Of a stretch of 64,000 nt of DNA, positions 44,291-55,369 are shown in pieces. The translations under genes and the position numbers were made by a program. Origin of the DNA: Chinchilla lanigera (lineage: Eukaryota; Chordata; Mammalia; Rodentia; Chinchillidae); NCBI RefSeq assembly GCF_000276665.1, contig NW_004955487.1, positions 3,993,781-4,057,780 of the forward strand, given 5' to 3'. Under the pieces are notes generated by a model that had not been told where the DNA came from, did no database searches, and was given only the letters and a program-made list of their open reading frames with translations. Position 1 is the first letter of the stretch, and each line of letters starts with the position of its first letter.

Positions 44291-46740
44291 GTGAAAGATA
44301 CAGTGTTTTTGTGCTTTACCTTTGAGAGTTTGGTCAAAATTGCCAACACAGCTCCTGCTTCAAACCCCATGCCCCTGGCTTTTTGACTTCTGCTTTCTCT
44401 CCTAGCCTCCTCCATCCTTCCCCCATTCCTTATCATTTCCTGCAATCATGAAATCTATCAAGGATATTTGACTGGGAAGCAACACTAACAACAATGACCA
44501 ATCTTGCCTGGCACAGGGCAGTTTCCTTCTTGCTTTTCTTTTCAGCTCAGCCTCTTAGGGGCCTGGGACGGCAGTATTCTCTGCACACCCCCTGGATACT
44601 CACCCCAGCCTCTGTCTGCATTCCTGCTGGCCCACAGGGACTGTCTGTGACTGTCTGCCTCTTCTCAGGCAGGGACACAGAGGCTACTGGCTCCATTGTG
44701 CCAGGGGTCCACCAGGCTTGATTGCCAAGGGCCCAGCTGGGTTCCTGTCCCTTTGTGTAGGCACAATGCTCTGTTGACACTGGACATAGCTCTCTGTGGG
44801 TTCCCTGGCCCAGGGCAGGAGGCTGTCTAGCCTTTATGTCCCTGAGGGTTGAGCACAGGCTGAGGCACCCAGACCCAATCCTGTCCCGGCTCAAGTGCAG
44901 CCAGGAGCCAGGTATGGCATCCAAGGTGCAACACCAGCTCGCACCTTTCCTCTGTGGTTCCCCTTCCTCGTCCTCTCCTTGGTGCAGTCTTTTGGCCCCA
45001 AGCATGGCTCAGGTTGGGAGCCCAGGGCAGAAAGGTCACTGGTTGCCTTCCCCGCTTAGTCTAAAGCTGGGGTGGGGTAAGGAAGGATGTTTGGGGGTGC
45101 AGAGTGGAGTGGAGAGTCTCCCAGGCTGGGGAAATCAGAAAAAATGGAGGGAGGTGGGGGTTGTCAGGAGGAGAGCCAGCCCCAAGCATTCCCTGGCCAT
45201 GACTCTGAGGGGAGGGACAGCTACCTGCAGGGATGGTAATGGCCCGAGCATTGGCACCATGAGATGGCGTCCACTCCCAAGGTTTCCTGTGCTTCGTGAG
45301 CCTTATAGTCACAGAGCTGGCCACATGCAGGCTGAGGAGTGGGTGTCTCAGAGGAGACCTGGGGAGACTGGAGGCTCAGATTCAGTCCCCCACCCCACCT
45401 CAGTGCCGTGAGGATCCAGCGTTCCCGGCCAGCACTGGATGCATCCAGGAAGAACTGACGCGAACTATATCTTTAGATTGGAAGTGAGATTTTTGTAGAA
45501 GAGCCTAAGATGGTTAGGTTGAAAAGAAGAGAAGCAGGAAGTAGTTGCACCTGACTCCTGTGCAGAATATGCCTGTGGCTGTCAGGAGCATGATTCATGG
45601 GAAAGCACGGGCCAGGCTCCTTGGCTTCCTTGGGATTCAGTGCCAGTCTGGCACAACTGAGTTCCCTTCTGGTTCCCTCAGCAGGGCACTGTTGGTATTC
45701 CTGGCATACCCCAGCTGCGTCCACGAGAAATCCGGCCTGTTTAGTGTCAATTGACCGGCACCTGAGTTGTAATAACATTTCCCACTGCCTTGAAAACTGA
45801 TTTCTACACTGCTATTACAAGGCCACAATCTTATTTCACCCTCTGGTGTTCATGGTCAGGAGCTCCATCTGCACGGGAACCTTGTAGGCCTGGAGCCCAG
45901 GCAGGGCTGACCTCACAGTGATGGCCACTGCCCCTGGGGTCTCGGTCTCTGCTGTTCGCTGTCTCTGACTGACATGGCTGCTCCTTCTGGTCAGCACTTA
46001 TACACAGCTGCTAATGTGAGTGCATTCTGGGTTCCTCAGCGTTGTCTCTCAGCCATTATAGGGAGTCCCTAGCAGCCTTGGGATATTGGTGCCCTTCCTG
46101 TGCCCCCCTGTGGCTGGCCACATTCCCACAGGCCTCTATCCATGATGCTTCTTCTAGTGCGGAACTGCAAGAGGGGGCAGTCCGATGAGTCGCACAAACC
46201 CCAGAACCCGGAGATTACTTCTCCGTGCCTCAGGTGTACAAGGGCGGTTGCCTTGGCTCCTTGCGTGCCCACAGCTGTGGAGCCGGTCACAGGCCCTCCT
46301 GACCTCCTGCTCCGGGAGGCCTCTGCCACCATCCCTCCTCTGTAGCATCTACTTTCACCCTCAAATCTCAAAGGCACAGCGGTGACACCTTCTCTATTCT
46401 GGGTGTGGCACAAGTTCCTTGGGGCATCTGAAGCAAAGTGCCACAAATTGGGTCACTTAAAACAACAGAACTGAAGAACGAAGAGAGAGACTTTAACAGA
46501 GAACAAGGAGGAGGCAGGCAGCTTGGGCTCACTGCATGGGAGGGTGGCTCCAACCTGCCGATGACAGTGAGTACTGGTGACCACAGAGGCCTCCACGGAG
46601 AAACGCACCAGCGGAAGGGAGAAGTGGACTGCAGCGGCTGGTGAGTTATCAGACTTGCCCCAGGAGAGGCATTGGCCAGCAGCAGCCTTGGAGAGGGGCC
46701 ACCGGAGCTCAGAACTCAGAGCAGCTGCGAGCTCCATCTA
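44291..46740. other. Single-copy-looking DNA, no gene supported
   Basis: GC-rich by local standards, without CpG-island density. 46415-46480 ('gccacaaattgggtcactta' then 'aaacaacagaac') looks like a short MLT1-type LTR relic in complement. Frames up to 191 codons (44836-45411) overlap frames on the other strand and lack domains. Confidence 0.45.
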
Positions 46741-46859
46741 GTGGCTCCCAGTGCCTGGGTCAGGGAGCCGAGTTCAAGCTGGCAGGAGGCACACAGGGTG
46801 TTGCAGGCTGAACAAGTCTAGTTCCAGCCTCACAGCCAGAAACCAGCCTGAACGTCAGT

Positions 46860-46985
46860 GGAACAAAAGGTGCAGGCTGCTGGGATTATCCACTACCCCA
46901 CTATAAAGCTACAGCTGGCTTCCTGGGATTGATCAACACCGATCAGGACACTGCCCGTGTTGTGTACCATGATAGCAGAGACACA

Positions 46986-47022
<37 letters not shown>

Positions 47023-47690
47023 CTCCGGTACCGGGAACCGAACTCACGACCTCACGCTTGCCAGGCAGGCGCTTTTTGCCGCTGAGCTAAATCCCCAGCC
47101 CAACAGAGACACACCTTGAAGTGGATTTTTTTTTCTTTTTTCTCTCTTTTCTTGTTTTGTTTTTTTTCTTATTTTCATATGAGTGTGTCTGGATTATCCC
47201 TCCTGTCTTCTCCACCAGTTTCCCAAATTTTAGGTGATCCTCCTTTGTCTTCCAGCCTTGCTTCTAATCTTGTTGTCTTCTTCTATTTCTCTGTCCCCTC
47301 CCAACCTCTTTTAAATTTTCTTCCCTGAGGGTAAAATTGCCATACTGAGGGCTTATTTGCTGTAGTTTTATGGTTCATTTTTTTATTTTGTTGTCTAACC
47401 ACAAATCTAGTTCATACTGTTAAAGGTGGCAAATTAAGTTACTTCAGCTTGTCATTTTCTAGGCTGTATTTCATGCTATTGTTATTTCTGATTGTACTAC
47501 TTTAGCCAAGGTGACATAATTGTTCTAATCAGTTGCTCTTCCTGGTATACCGAGACTGAGATTTCCTAAGGGTCATAAATAATACTATGGGCCAGGGCCA
47601 AAGAAGCAGGGGCTAGGACAAGCAGGCAGCAACTCCTCATCTCCAATAAATTGAAGAGGTAGGATCTTGCAAGAGACTCAGAACAACAGA
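46860..47690 (+). mobile_element. Probable sense L1 5' region
   Basis: 'attatccactaccccactat' followed by 'aaagctacagctggcttcct' is shared, in opposite orientation, with 16380-16430 at the 5' end of the long antisense L1. The pyrimidine-rich text after the ID insertion (47118-47340) would be the rest of the 5' UTR. Shared sequence is direct; the L1 5' UTR label is inference. Confidence 0.5.
46990..47103 (-). mobile_element. Young ID SINE, antisense, 14-bp target duplication
   Basis: A 30+ T tract is followed by the complement of a clean ID SINE. On the minus strand it reads GGGCTGGGGATTTAGCTCAG (A box), then a GCGGCAAAAAGCGCC hairpin, 'tgcctggcaagcg', and the B box in 'gtgagttcggttcccggtac'. 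The target duplication CAGAGACACACCTT lies at 46976-46989 and 47104-47117 and is exact. The tRNA-like fold is SINE-derived; it is not a tRNA gene. Confidence 0.95.
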
Positions 47691-47819
47691 ATAGTGTTCT
47701 CTCAGAATTCTGAAAAGCAGAAAGTCAAATGTCCAGGTGTGCACAAGGCTGCACTCCCTTCAGAAGCTCTGGGGATAACTCTTGGGTCTCTTCTACCTTC
47801 TGGAGGTAGGAACAGATGT

Positions 47820-48215
47820 ATTTTAAAAACTTTATTTTTTATTAGTCCATGTTTGCAATATAGCATGATTGCATTATTGTGGGAAGTTGGTGCATATACA
47901 CAGAACATTTTAATTCTCTTATGTCCCCTTTCCCTCCCTTTCCTGCCCCTTCCCTCCATCTCTTGGTTCCCTTCTCATCTGCAAAATATTTCTCTCCCTG
48001 TTTTCTATTATCTGTCTTCTATTTTGCTCTTTCATTTACACTTTGGGTTTTTCATATCAGAGAAACCATGTGATATTTAAGCTCATGTGTCTGGTTTATT
48101 TCTCTTTACACTACCATTCTGAGATATGCCCATTTTCCCACAAATGGCTCAAGTTTATTTTTCTTTATAGCAGTGTAATATTCTATCCAGGTGTATTTGG
48201 CTTGTGGACACACCC
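47820..48215 (-). mobile_element. Antisense L1 3' end
   Basis: Block order is the same as 6085-6600: 'tttattagtccatgtttgca', 'tttgggtttttcatatcaga', 'gaaaccatgtgatatttaag', 'ttatagcagtgtaatattct'. It is 5'-truncated. Confidence 0.88.
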
Positions 48216-48948
48216 TTGCTCCCCAACTTCACATCACCTTTCTGTTGCTGTAGCTAAATGTCCCCCTGCTATTCTCTGTGGGGAAATCCAGGATTCCATT
48301 TAGTTCCCACTTTCCTGGACAACCCAGGTGGTTTCCATCTCAAGATCTTTACCTCAACCCTACTTGCAAAGTCTCTTTTCCTGTAGAAGATCACAGGCAC
48401 TGGTTCCAGAGGTGAAGACCCAGTGTTTTGGAGGTCGTTATGTAGGCTGGTGCATCCCCTTATGGTTGCCTGTAGCCTTGCTAGGCTGGGGCTGGGGCGT
48501 AGTGTGGGATGGGGACCAGAGGGACAGAACAAGTCTCCTTGGGCTCTGTGAATGTGACTTTGCTTTGGTGCCTTCATGCATTGGCAAACTCTCAGTGTGG
48601 ATCTCTTTAGCCTTTTCATATTCTCTTGAACCTTTGGCTCTTGCCGACTGGGGACAAGTGACAGGAGGGCCAGGCAGCAGGGGCTCATGAGGGCTGGCAT
48701 GTGGGCCCACTAGGTGAGGTGTAGTCAGTGCCCTATTCCCCACTCTTTTGCCCAGTGGGTTTGGCATTCTTTATGATGCCCCTCTGAGTTATTACTGTCC
48801 TGGAGGCAAAATTGGGGTTTTCTATTTCAATCATTTCTTTCTCATTTATCAGCTAGTATTCCATCTTGAAGAACTCTCTCACTTTTAAGTAATTTTGGTA
48901 TCAGAATACATTCATAGGTTCTGTTGAAGTTAAAGAACTCTTTCATTA
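48216..48948. other. Single-copy-looking DNA, no gene supported
   Basis: Frames of 109-143 codons overlap on both strands without domains. No transposon recognised. Confidence 0.45.
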
Positions 48949-48950
48949 TA

Positions 48951-49491
48951 CGAGGTGTGATCAAAATATATGGTGAATGTTTAAATCTAAAAGAGTTGCA
49001 GTAAAACACACACTGCCATGAATCTCCCTCAGAATCTCCTTGCTTTGAACTCATCCCATCATCCTTGCCACTTTCTGCAGCAGCTCTGGAGACCTCTTTC
49101 CTCAGTGTCTTTAGTGGCACTCTCCCAGCTGCCTGATGTCCTGAATGGATTTAAAACATTTCCTTTCAAGGCCATTTTATTTTGGGGAAGAACTGGAAGG
49201 TGAGCAGTGCCAGATCTGGTGACTAAGGTGGATGAGGACACAGCATCATGTTTTCTTGAGCTGCCTTTCTCGAGGATGGCACTTAGCAGCAATGTTCACT
49301 GTATTTTCTAATCATACCTCATAAAGACCCTCAGGAAAGTGGAGTCCAGAGCTGCTGCAGGAAGTGGCAAGGACGATGGGATGAGTGTATGCAAAGCAAG
49401 GCAAGGATTTTGAGAGGATTCATGACAATGTGTCTTTTACTGTCATAATTTTTTAAACACTCACTATATTGTATTCTTTGATTGCATCTTC
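48951..49491 (-). mobile_element. Fold-back mariner-derived element, copy 4 (best preserved)
   Basis: It is flanked by TA (48949-48950 and 49492-49493). The left end CGAGGTGTGATCAAAATATA and right-end complement GAAGATGCAATCAAAGAATA are terminal inverted repeats. 48951-49320 is by itself a mariner-type unit, because it ends in an internal terminus 'tattttctaatcatacctc'. 49321-49491 is an inverted copy of 48951-49114. The two arms pair over about 165 bp: 'tttctgcagcagctctggag' on the left against 'tccagagctgctgcaggaag' on the right. Only transposase C-terminal fragments are encoded. Confidence 0.88.
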
Positions 49492-49523
49492 TACATTTTG
49501 AAGTTTAAATTAAGAATCACGTG

Positions 49524-49813
49524 GCTCAGATAACCAGATATAGGCATGTAAGTGAGCAACTACTTTGAAGATAACATTATGTAATATAACAACCATTGTT
49601 AATATCCTATCACCTTGTTTTGAAATTCTGTGTCATTTTTATTGTTTTTATGCTGTTTTGTTTATGTATTTGTTTTTGTTATTTTTTCTTATCTCTTTAA
49701 ATTGAAAAACAAAATTTATATGTATATACAAGGATATCTAGGGGAGTTGTATTGCTGATGTCTGTGATTTATTGAAAGGAACAATTAATGCTTAAAATTT
49801 TTTTCTTGAAAAA
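49524..49813 (+). mobile_element. L1 3' UTR insertion with 5' inversion and target duplication
   Basis: It is flanked by AAGAATCACRTGG (49512-49524 and 49814-49826). The first 27 bp ('cagataaccagatataggca'...) are in the opposite orientation to the remainder, judged against the L1 3' UTR at 8.7-9.3 kb. The remainder is sense and ends in an A-run. This is the twin-priming arrangement. 3' UTR blocks also occur in a different order from the 8.7-kb copy. Confidence 0.7.
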
Positions 49814-49983
49814 AAGAATCACATGGGGCCTTTTCACATCTTCTAGTCATTTTCTGAGAATGACATGCTGCCTTTTAAAAGTTACCCCCTCCATTTGTCG
49901 TGGGCAGTGGGACTGGGAGGCTGGACTGACCTCACATCCCTACCGCACATCTCTTGGTCTTTTGTGAGCTCCCATGTGGTTCT

Positions 49984-50154
49984 TTTTTATTTTCTATTTT
50001 TTTATTTTTTGTGTTTTTGAGACAGGGTCTTGCTATGCAGTTCAGGCTGGCCTTGAGCTCACTTTGTAGCCCAGGCTGGTCTTGAACTTGCAACAATCTT
50101 CCTGCTTCAGCCTCCCGAGTGCTGGGATTACAAGAATGCGTCAGCACGCCCGGC
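49984..50154 (-). mobile_element. B1 SINE, antisense, 15-bp target duplication
   Basis: 'tttttgagacagggtcttgc' through 'gctgggattacaagaatgcg'. The duplication CTCCCATGTGGTTCT is exact (49969-49983 and 50155-50169). Confidence 0.95.
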
Positions 50155-50169
50155 CTCCCATGTGGTTCT

Positions 50170-51410
50170 GTAAGTTCTTTTGACCTTTTCTGTGGATAAC
50201 CGTTCTGTATTTGCCTAATGACAGTTTAATGCTACCCTATGTCTTTTGCCAGTGGGTTGATTGCAACCTCCTATTTAAGGCTGCCCCTAAACAAGAAAGG
50301 ACTCTGGAGGCCCTGTCTTCTTCCTAACTGTGAGAGCTCAACATTAAATATGCTGGCCTGGGTTATTAATTGTTGTATGTTTCCATTAAAGTAGGGATCT
50401 CTCTCTCTTTAATTATTAAATTTCTAAAAATTTACTACATAGGTTTTGAAGTTTACCAATTAGCATTGGCATTGAAGATAATCATCAATTTCTTCTTTCA
50501 ATATTTTAATGTGGTAAATTATGATGATATTTTTTAAATGGGCAACATTCTTGCATAATGGGCATGGGCTTTATTTAATACCCTTTAATATGTTTTTCTG
50601 TTTAGTTTGACAACATTTCTTAGTCCTTCCACATTTATAAGGGGACTGACTTATATTTTCCCTTTCTCATACTTTCTCTCTTTTCATTATCTGGTTGTCT
50701 GAAATCATTTGCACTGCAAAGGTTTGTGCTTTCTGCTCTTGAGCACGTGGAAAGTGTGCTTCTAGTAGCCTGGGTGTGCTTTGCATGGGTGAGGAGGGGA
50801 GGGGACAGGCACATGGTCTCCCCCACTGCTGTCATCCATTTGAGGGTCTAGGACTGAGGGACTCTTGCAACCCTGCTACCCTACACAGGGTCCCTAGAGC
50901 TGAATCCAATCTCACAGAGCTAATGTGGACAAAGGAGGACATCACAGGGGACTTGGGCCTGGCCTGGGGGTGGGGTCTAGGCCAGGTAGCATTGGGGAGC
51001 CAGGAGCTGAGGGCGACCTCTGCCTGTGTCCCCCTCTCTCAGGTGCCCTGTGACACATGGACCCCACCACATGGCACGAGCTCCAGCCTCTGCAGATCTG
51101 GGCTGGGTGTATGCTGAGCTCCCTCCTGGGGAGAGAGAACATGTTCTGGGGTGCGTGTGCTGGCTGCTGGTTTCCTGCTTCCCAAGTCTCCACCAGAGCA
51201 GACCCTGCTCAGGTTCTGCCCAGGACAGGCATCAGGTTGCCCAAGATTTTCATTTCTATCTCTGCCAACAGCATTCCTGAATCAGCACAAAAGGCTCTTG
51301 CTTCTTCTAGCCAGGCTGTTATGTGCTTGCTAGGACTACCAGGAAGGGCTGTGAGGCTGCCTCCTCTGCATGCGGGGCACTCCCCAGCTGGAGGTGTGCA
51401 CACAGGCCTG
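50170..51410. other. Single-copy-looking DNA, no gene supported
   Basis: 50170-50650 is AT-rich, possibly old repeat. 50740-51400 is GC-richer with domain-free overlapping frames up to 130 codons. Confidence 0.45.
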
Positions 51411-52165
51411 TGGGTGTGGCACTGTGAGTGTGCATGTGTGAGCTTGTGAATGTGTGCTTCCTCTAGTGTGTGTTTATATGTGGGTATTTGAATGTGTGTG
51501 TGTGGGGCTCCTACCCATGTATGCACATATGTGAGCATGTAAGTGTAAGCATGCATAGTGCAAATATGTGTGCAAGTGTGTAGGTGTGTGCCTGGGTATA
51601 TGTATGAGAATGTGAGCCTGAATATGTACAAAGGAATGTGTGTACATTCTAACACATGCTTATGTGTATGTTCTTGTGACTGTACTTTTGTGTCCACATG
51701 CATGAGCATTCTCATACATGTGAAAGTGTACACACGTGCATGTGTCTATAACTGTGTGCACATGTATGCATGGACATTCTCATGTGTGCACAGATTAGTG
51801 TACACCTGTGACACTTGTGTGCAGGAGTCTTACATGTACACATGTGCAGTTGTGTACATTATATACATGTGTGAGTGTAAATGGTGTGCATGTGTGTGCA
51901 TCTCACATGTCTATGTGCATGCATAAGTATACATCTGTATCACATGTATGCATGAGTATTCTTGAGCATGCACATGTGTGCGCATGTGTACATGTGAGTA
52001 CACGAGCATTATCATGTATGTATGTGAATTTGTATATCTGTGTGTACGTGTGTGGGGGCATTCTTGTGTGTGAGTGTGTGCCTTTGTGAGTGTACATCTG
52101 TGTGCATGTATGAGTGTGTCCCCCCTATGTGTGCATGTGTGTGTGTAAGCACAGTGCTGGAGAGG
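51411..52165 (+). repeat. Degenerate TGTG/CATG-rich tract, about 750 bp
   Basis: Almost the whole block is alternating purine-pyrimidine text such as 'gtgtgcatgtgtgagcttgt' and 'tgtgtgcgcatgtgtacatg'. There is no fixed long period, as expected for an old expanded (TG)n/(TGCATG)n array. The long His/Thr-rich frame on the minus strand and the Cys/Val-rich one on the plus strand are consequences of this composition. Confidence 0.9.
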
Positions 52166-52169
52166 GAAC

Positions 52170-53395
52170 ATACATGTGTGTGGCAGTGTTCGGACAGCCC
52201 TCTCAAGTCTGCTGGAGGTCACGGATCATCCTGGTCCCCTTTGATCACCTTGTGTCCTGGGTGCCACACCTTCGTCTTCTTGAAGTTTCCAGACCTGGCT
52301 GTGCTGCTCTTTGTCTTGCAGTTTCTGCTCTCTAGCCGCATGGGATTGGAAATCCTTTCCCTTTCTTGAAGATCGGATGCAATGCCTAGCCTCCCTCCTG
52401 TCTCCCACTGGAATGCACGGCTCCTCCTCTTTCTCCTTGGCTGATCTGCCTTGAATTATACATGTGTGCAGTGTCGGGATCCTTTGGGATGAGGAGCAGA
52501 GCTTATTTATATTTCCCTCAATCATTCTCTCCACCCAGGACCTAGGCCAGTGTCTGCCATGAAGAATAATTGTTTGTGAACACTGAATATTAGCTGCTTC
52601 TCCTTATTTGTATGTCTCACAAAATTGCTCAATTCAGGCATAAGCAATAGAGTCTTCTGGTGAGAAATGAGGCTTCCCGTCTTTTGCCTGAGGCTAAAAT
52701 AATGGGCTCCCTTTCATCACCTCCCTTTCAGTTTCCCCACCTTGATCTGCATCCCCCACCCCTCCGCCTCTGCTGCTTAGGCAGGGGTTTTGGAGCCCTG
52801 CATAGCCTCCTAGGCTCTGAGCATCACGCACAAGGCAGTCTACATTTGGGGGCAGATTTCACCAGGCTACACACCGGCTCTTCCTGACACCAGAGCTGAG
52901 CTGATTTCCACAGCATTCTGATGCGCATCACGCCTTCCTGGAGAATGTCAGGGTCTTGAGAAGTGATTCCTCAACCTCCATGCCTGAATTATCCCAAGGG
53001 GGGCTGCCAGTGTTCACAACAAAGTTAATTGCAATGCGTGGTAATCACACACATATTTAATGCTATGCCATACTGTGAGTCTAAGATGAAGGTTTCGAAA
53101 ATTGAAGCATCAGAGCTCTCAGAAGATCAGGATGCAGCAATCAAATGATTCTTCCCTGGAAAAGAAAAAAAAAAAAGGCCCCTGAAACGGGAGGACTTTG
53201 CAAGTGTGAAAATCAAACACACATGCTGTGACAAGGACCGGTGGGACTCATCCTCTGCCTGACTCCCTGGGGCTGTGTGGATGCCCTGGTCAGGAAAGAA
53301 AGGGCTGTTTAGTCCCTCTGTGTTTCCTATGGTACTTAGAGCCCTCTTAATTGCTCTTATAGATAATGGGGGTGAACAAGTGAAAGAATGAGCAT
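52170..53395. other. Single-copy-looking DNA, no gene supported
   Basis: 52975-53110 is even and AT-rich, with 'acaacaaagttaattgcaat' then 'gcgtggtaatcacacac' (TAAT cores), which could be regulatory. Otherwise only domain-free short frames. Confidence 0.4.
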
Positions 53396-53399
53396 TTTG

Positions 53400-53600
53400 C
53401 TGTAACTTGGAAGATACATTTTTACACAGGTTTTCAGTGTCTACAGTTATAACAGTATAAAGATATAACCTTGTAACCGCACAACACTGCAACAAATAAC
53501 ACTGTAACACCATTACAAAGCAACACTGTAGCACCTCCATATTGAAACACTGTGATCTTGTTGCATTGTAACATGATAATGTTGTAACACTGTTAAGACC
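53400..53600 (+). repeat. Degenerate AACACTGTAAC minisatellite
   Basis: Variants of 'aacactgtaac' and its shifted form 'ttgtaac' recur at roughly 13-25-bp spacing (about 53482, 53498, 53523, 53546, 53586). The repeat yields a Cys/Leu/Val-rich pseudo-protein on the minus strand. Confidence 0.7.
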
Positions 53601-55365
53601 TGTAAGGGGAAGAGGCTCCTCTTTGTTGTCCACTGTTATAGACATATAAGATTGCCAGCAACACAGGACATTGGGCATTTTCCTTAGCGAAAAGATTTCC
53701 ATTTCAACCCCTCATGCTGCTGAGTGGAGAATTTTCTGATCCTTTGCTGTCCAATGGCAACATTTTCAGATATACTGTAGCACCAAGGGCAGAGAAGTGA
53801 CTCAGCCCCAAGACCCCACTTCCTGATGAGGAAACTATAGCTCAGTGACAGGGTGAAGGAAACAGACCTCCTGGCTCCTAAATGAATTAATTTCCTATTA
53901 AAGGAGTCTCATATAAAGATGAAGGGAGCTGCAGTCTCATGTGAGGGCTTGTCACATTAAGCCCTTGGATGGGGCTTAATGCTGAATCACCACAGTGTCC
54001 TTCAGTTTGGGGAAGCAAGTCAGAGCGGCATCAGTTCCAGCAATGAAAAAGTCCCTTGACCATTAGCATTTGGAGAAGATGGACTGAGATCCAGGATCAC
54101 TCCTGGGATAAAGTTTAAAAGCACAACTTATTCCAGTTTTTGTTTTTTTTATCCTGGATCTCTTACTTATAATAAACTCTCCAGCAGGGAAGAGAGAGAG
54201 AGAGGCAGGGGTTTATACATTGCATTTATAAGCATGGAACACATTATAAACTCTTTATCTTATCAGTGTGGAGTGCAGTGTTTGGGTTCTGAGTGATCTG
54301 TCTTCCAGTTCTGATCAGGTCCGCCACAGATTCAACAGACCTCTCCTCACATTATGCTGCAAAGATGGTCTTTAAATCTCTTAGTCTAATCCTGCCAAGC
54401 TCAGCTGGAAACAGAAGCTGCTGTTGGGGTCATTGCCAAGTGGCAAGAATCAAGTTGATTTCTTTTTGCTTGCTCTGGGAAAAGAGTCAGGACAAGAACC
54501 GTCCCATGGCCAGGGTACCTGGTGGGAAGATGCCGATGGAAGTGGTTCTGGTGCCTCCAGTCTCCTCTTTCTGAGCACTGGTCTTACACTGCATGTGCAC
54601 CTGGGTGGGCAGGTGACACCGTTTTTGTCTACTTCATCCACCGCTGACCCATGGAAGAATGCAGGCATTTCTGGGTCCTAAGGAAGCTATCCAGTTGGGC
54701 AATGGCATTCTTCAAGTGTCTGATCTATTTAGGGTTCTGAAATGAGGTTGGCAGGGAAAGATTTAAAGATAATGGGCTTTGGCATCTCTCCCCAGGAGGA
54801 TCTTAGCAGAGGAGTTGGAGAAAGAAAATGTACACGATTCTTTTTTAACTATAACAGTGACACAGGGGGATTTTAAGTTGAAGATAATAGAGGGGAGCTA
54901 AATTTTAGAACTGCACTCCAACACCAAATAAATACTAGCAGAAAACAAAAATGGGAAACATCCACTAACAGTCATGAAACATTTGCCCACATTTGCATAT
55001 CCAGAGGGGGTGGAGTAGCAGTGGAGCAGGACCCCTGCAGTGCCCCACTGAGCCTACACATTCTACCCCAGAGGAGAGCCAGGACTGAAGAGCACTCAGG
55101 GAAGCATGAGATCTTCACCACCATGTGGAAGCGGGAAGGGAAACGGGTGTCCAGGGATGGTGTGAATATAGAAGAATCAGAGGGCGACTGTGGACCCGGC
55201 CCTCATTTCCTCAGGTCCAGAAAGCACACGATATCGTGGAAAAGAGAACCCTAAGAGCTGAGAGAAGGGGAGGAAGAGAGAACCCTGGGCAACCTACAAA
55301 GGAATATTGACAATAAAAGCCCTTCCCCATACCAGCAGCAGAACCACAGGTGGGAGAAGATAATG
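53601..55365. other. Single-copy-looking DNA, no gene supported
   Basis: 53800-53880 contains a MIR-like core in complement ('tgatgaggaaactatagctc'). 53885-54030 is even and enhancer-like. A short (GA)n lies at 54193-54205. Frames have no domains. Confidence 0.4.
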
Positions 55366-55369
55366 TGTC

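Noticed and set aside
44836..45411. 191-codon plus-strand frame
   Set aside because: Overlapped by frames on the minus strand, in GC-richer DNA where stops are rare; no recognisable protein features.
46990..47103. tRNA-like A and B boxes suggesting a tRNA gene
   Set aside because: The unit has a long poly(T) on the plus strand and an exact 14-bp target duplication, and matches other ID SINE copies in the window, so it is a retroposon.
51209..51733. 174-codon His/Thr-rich frame, minus strand
   Set aside because: It is produced by the degenerate TG/CATG array, which leaves several frames open without any coding history.
53127..53702. 191-codon Cys-rich minus-strand frame
   Set aside because: The Cys/Leu/Val-rich core is the translated AACACTGTAAC minisatellite.
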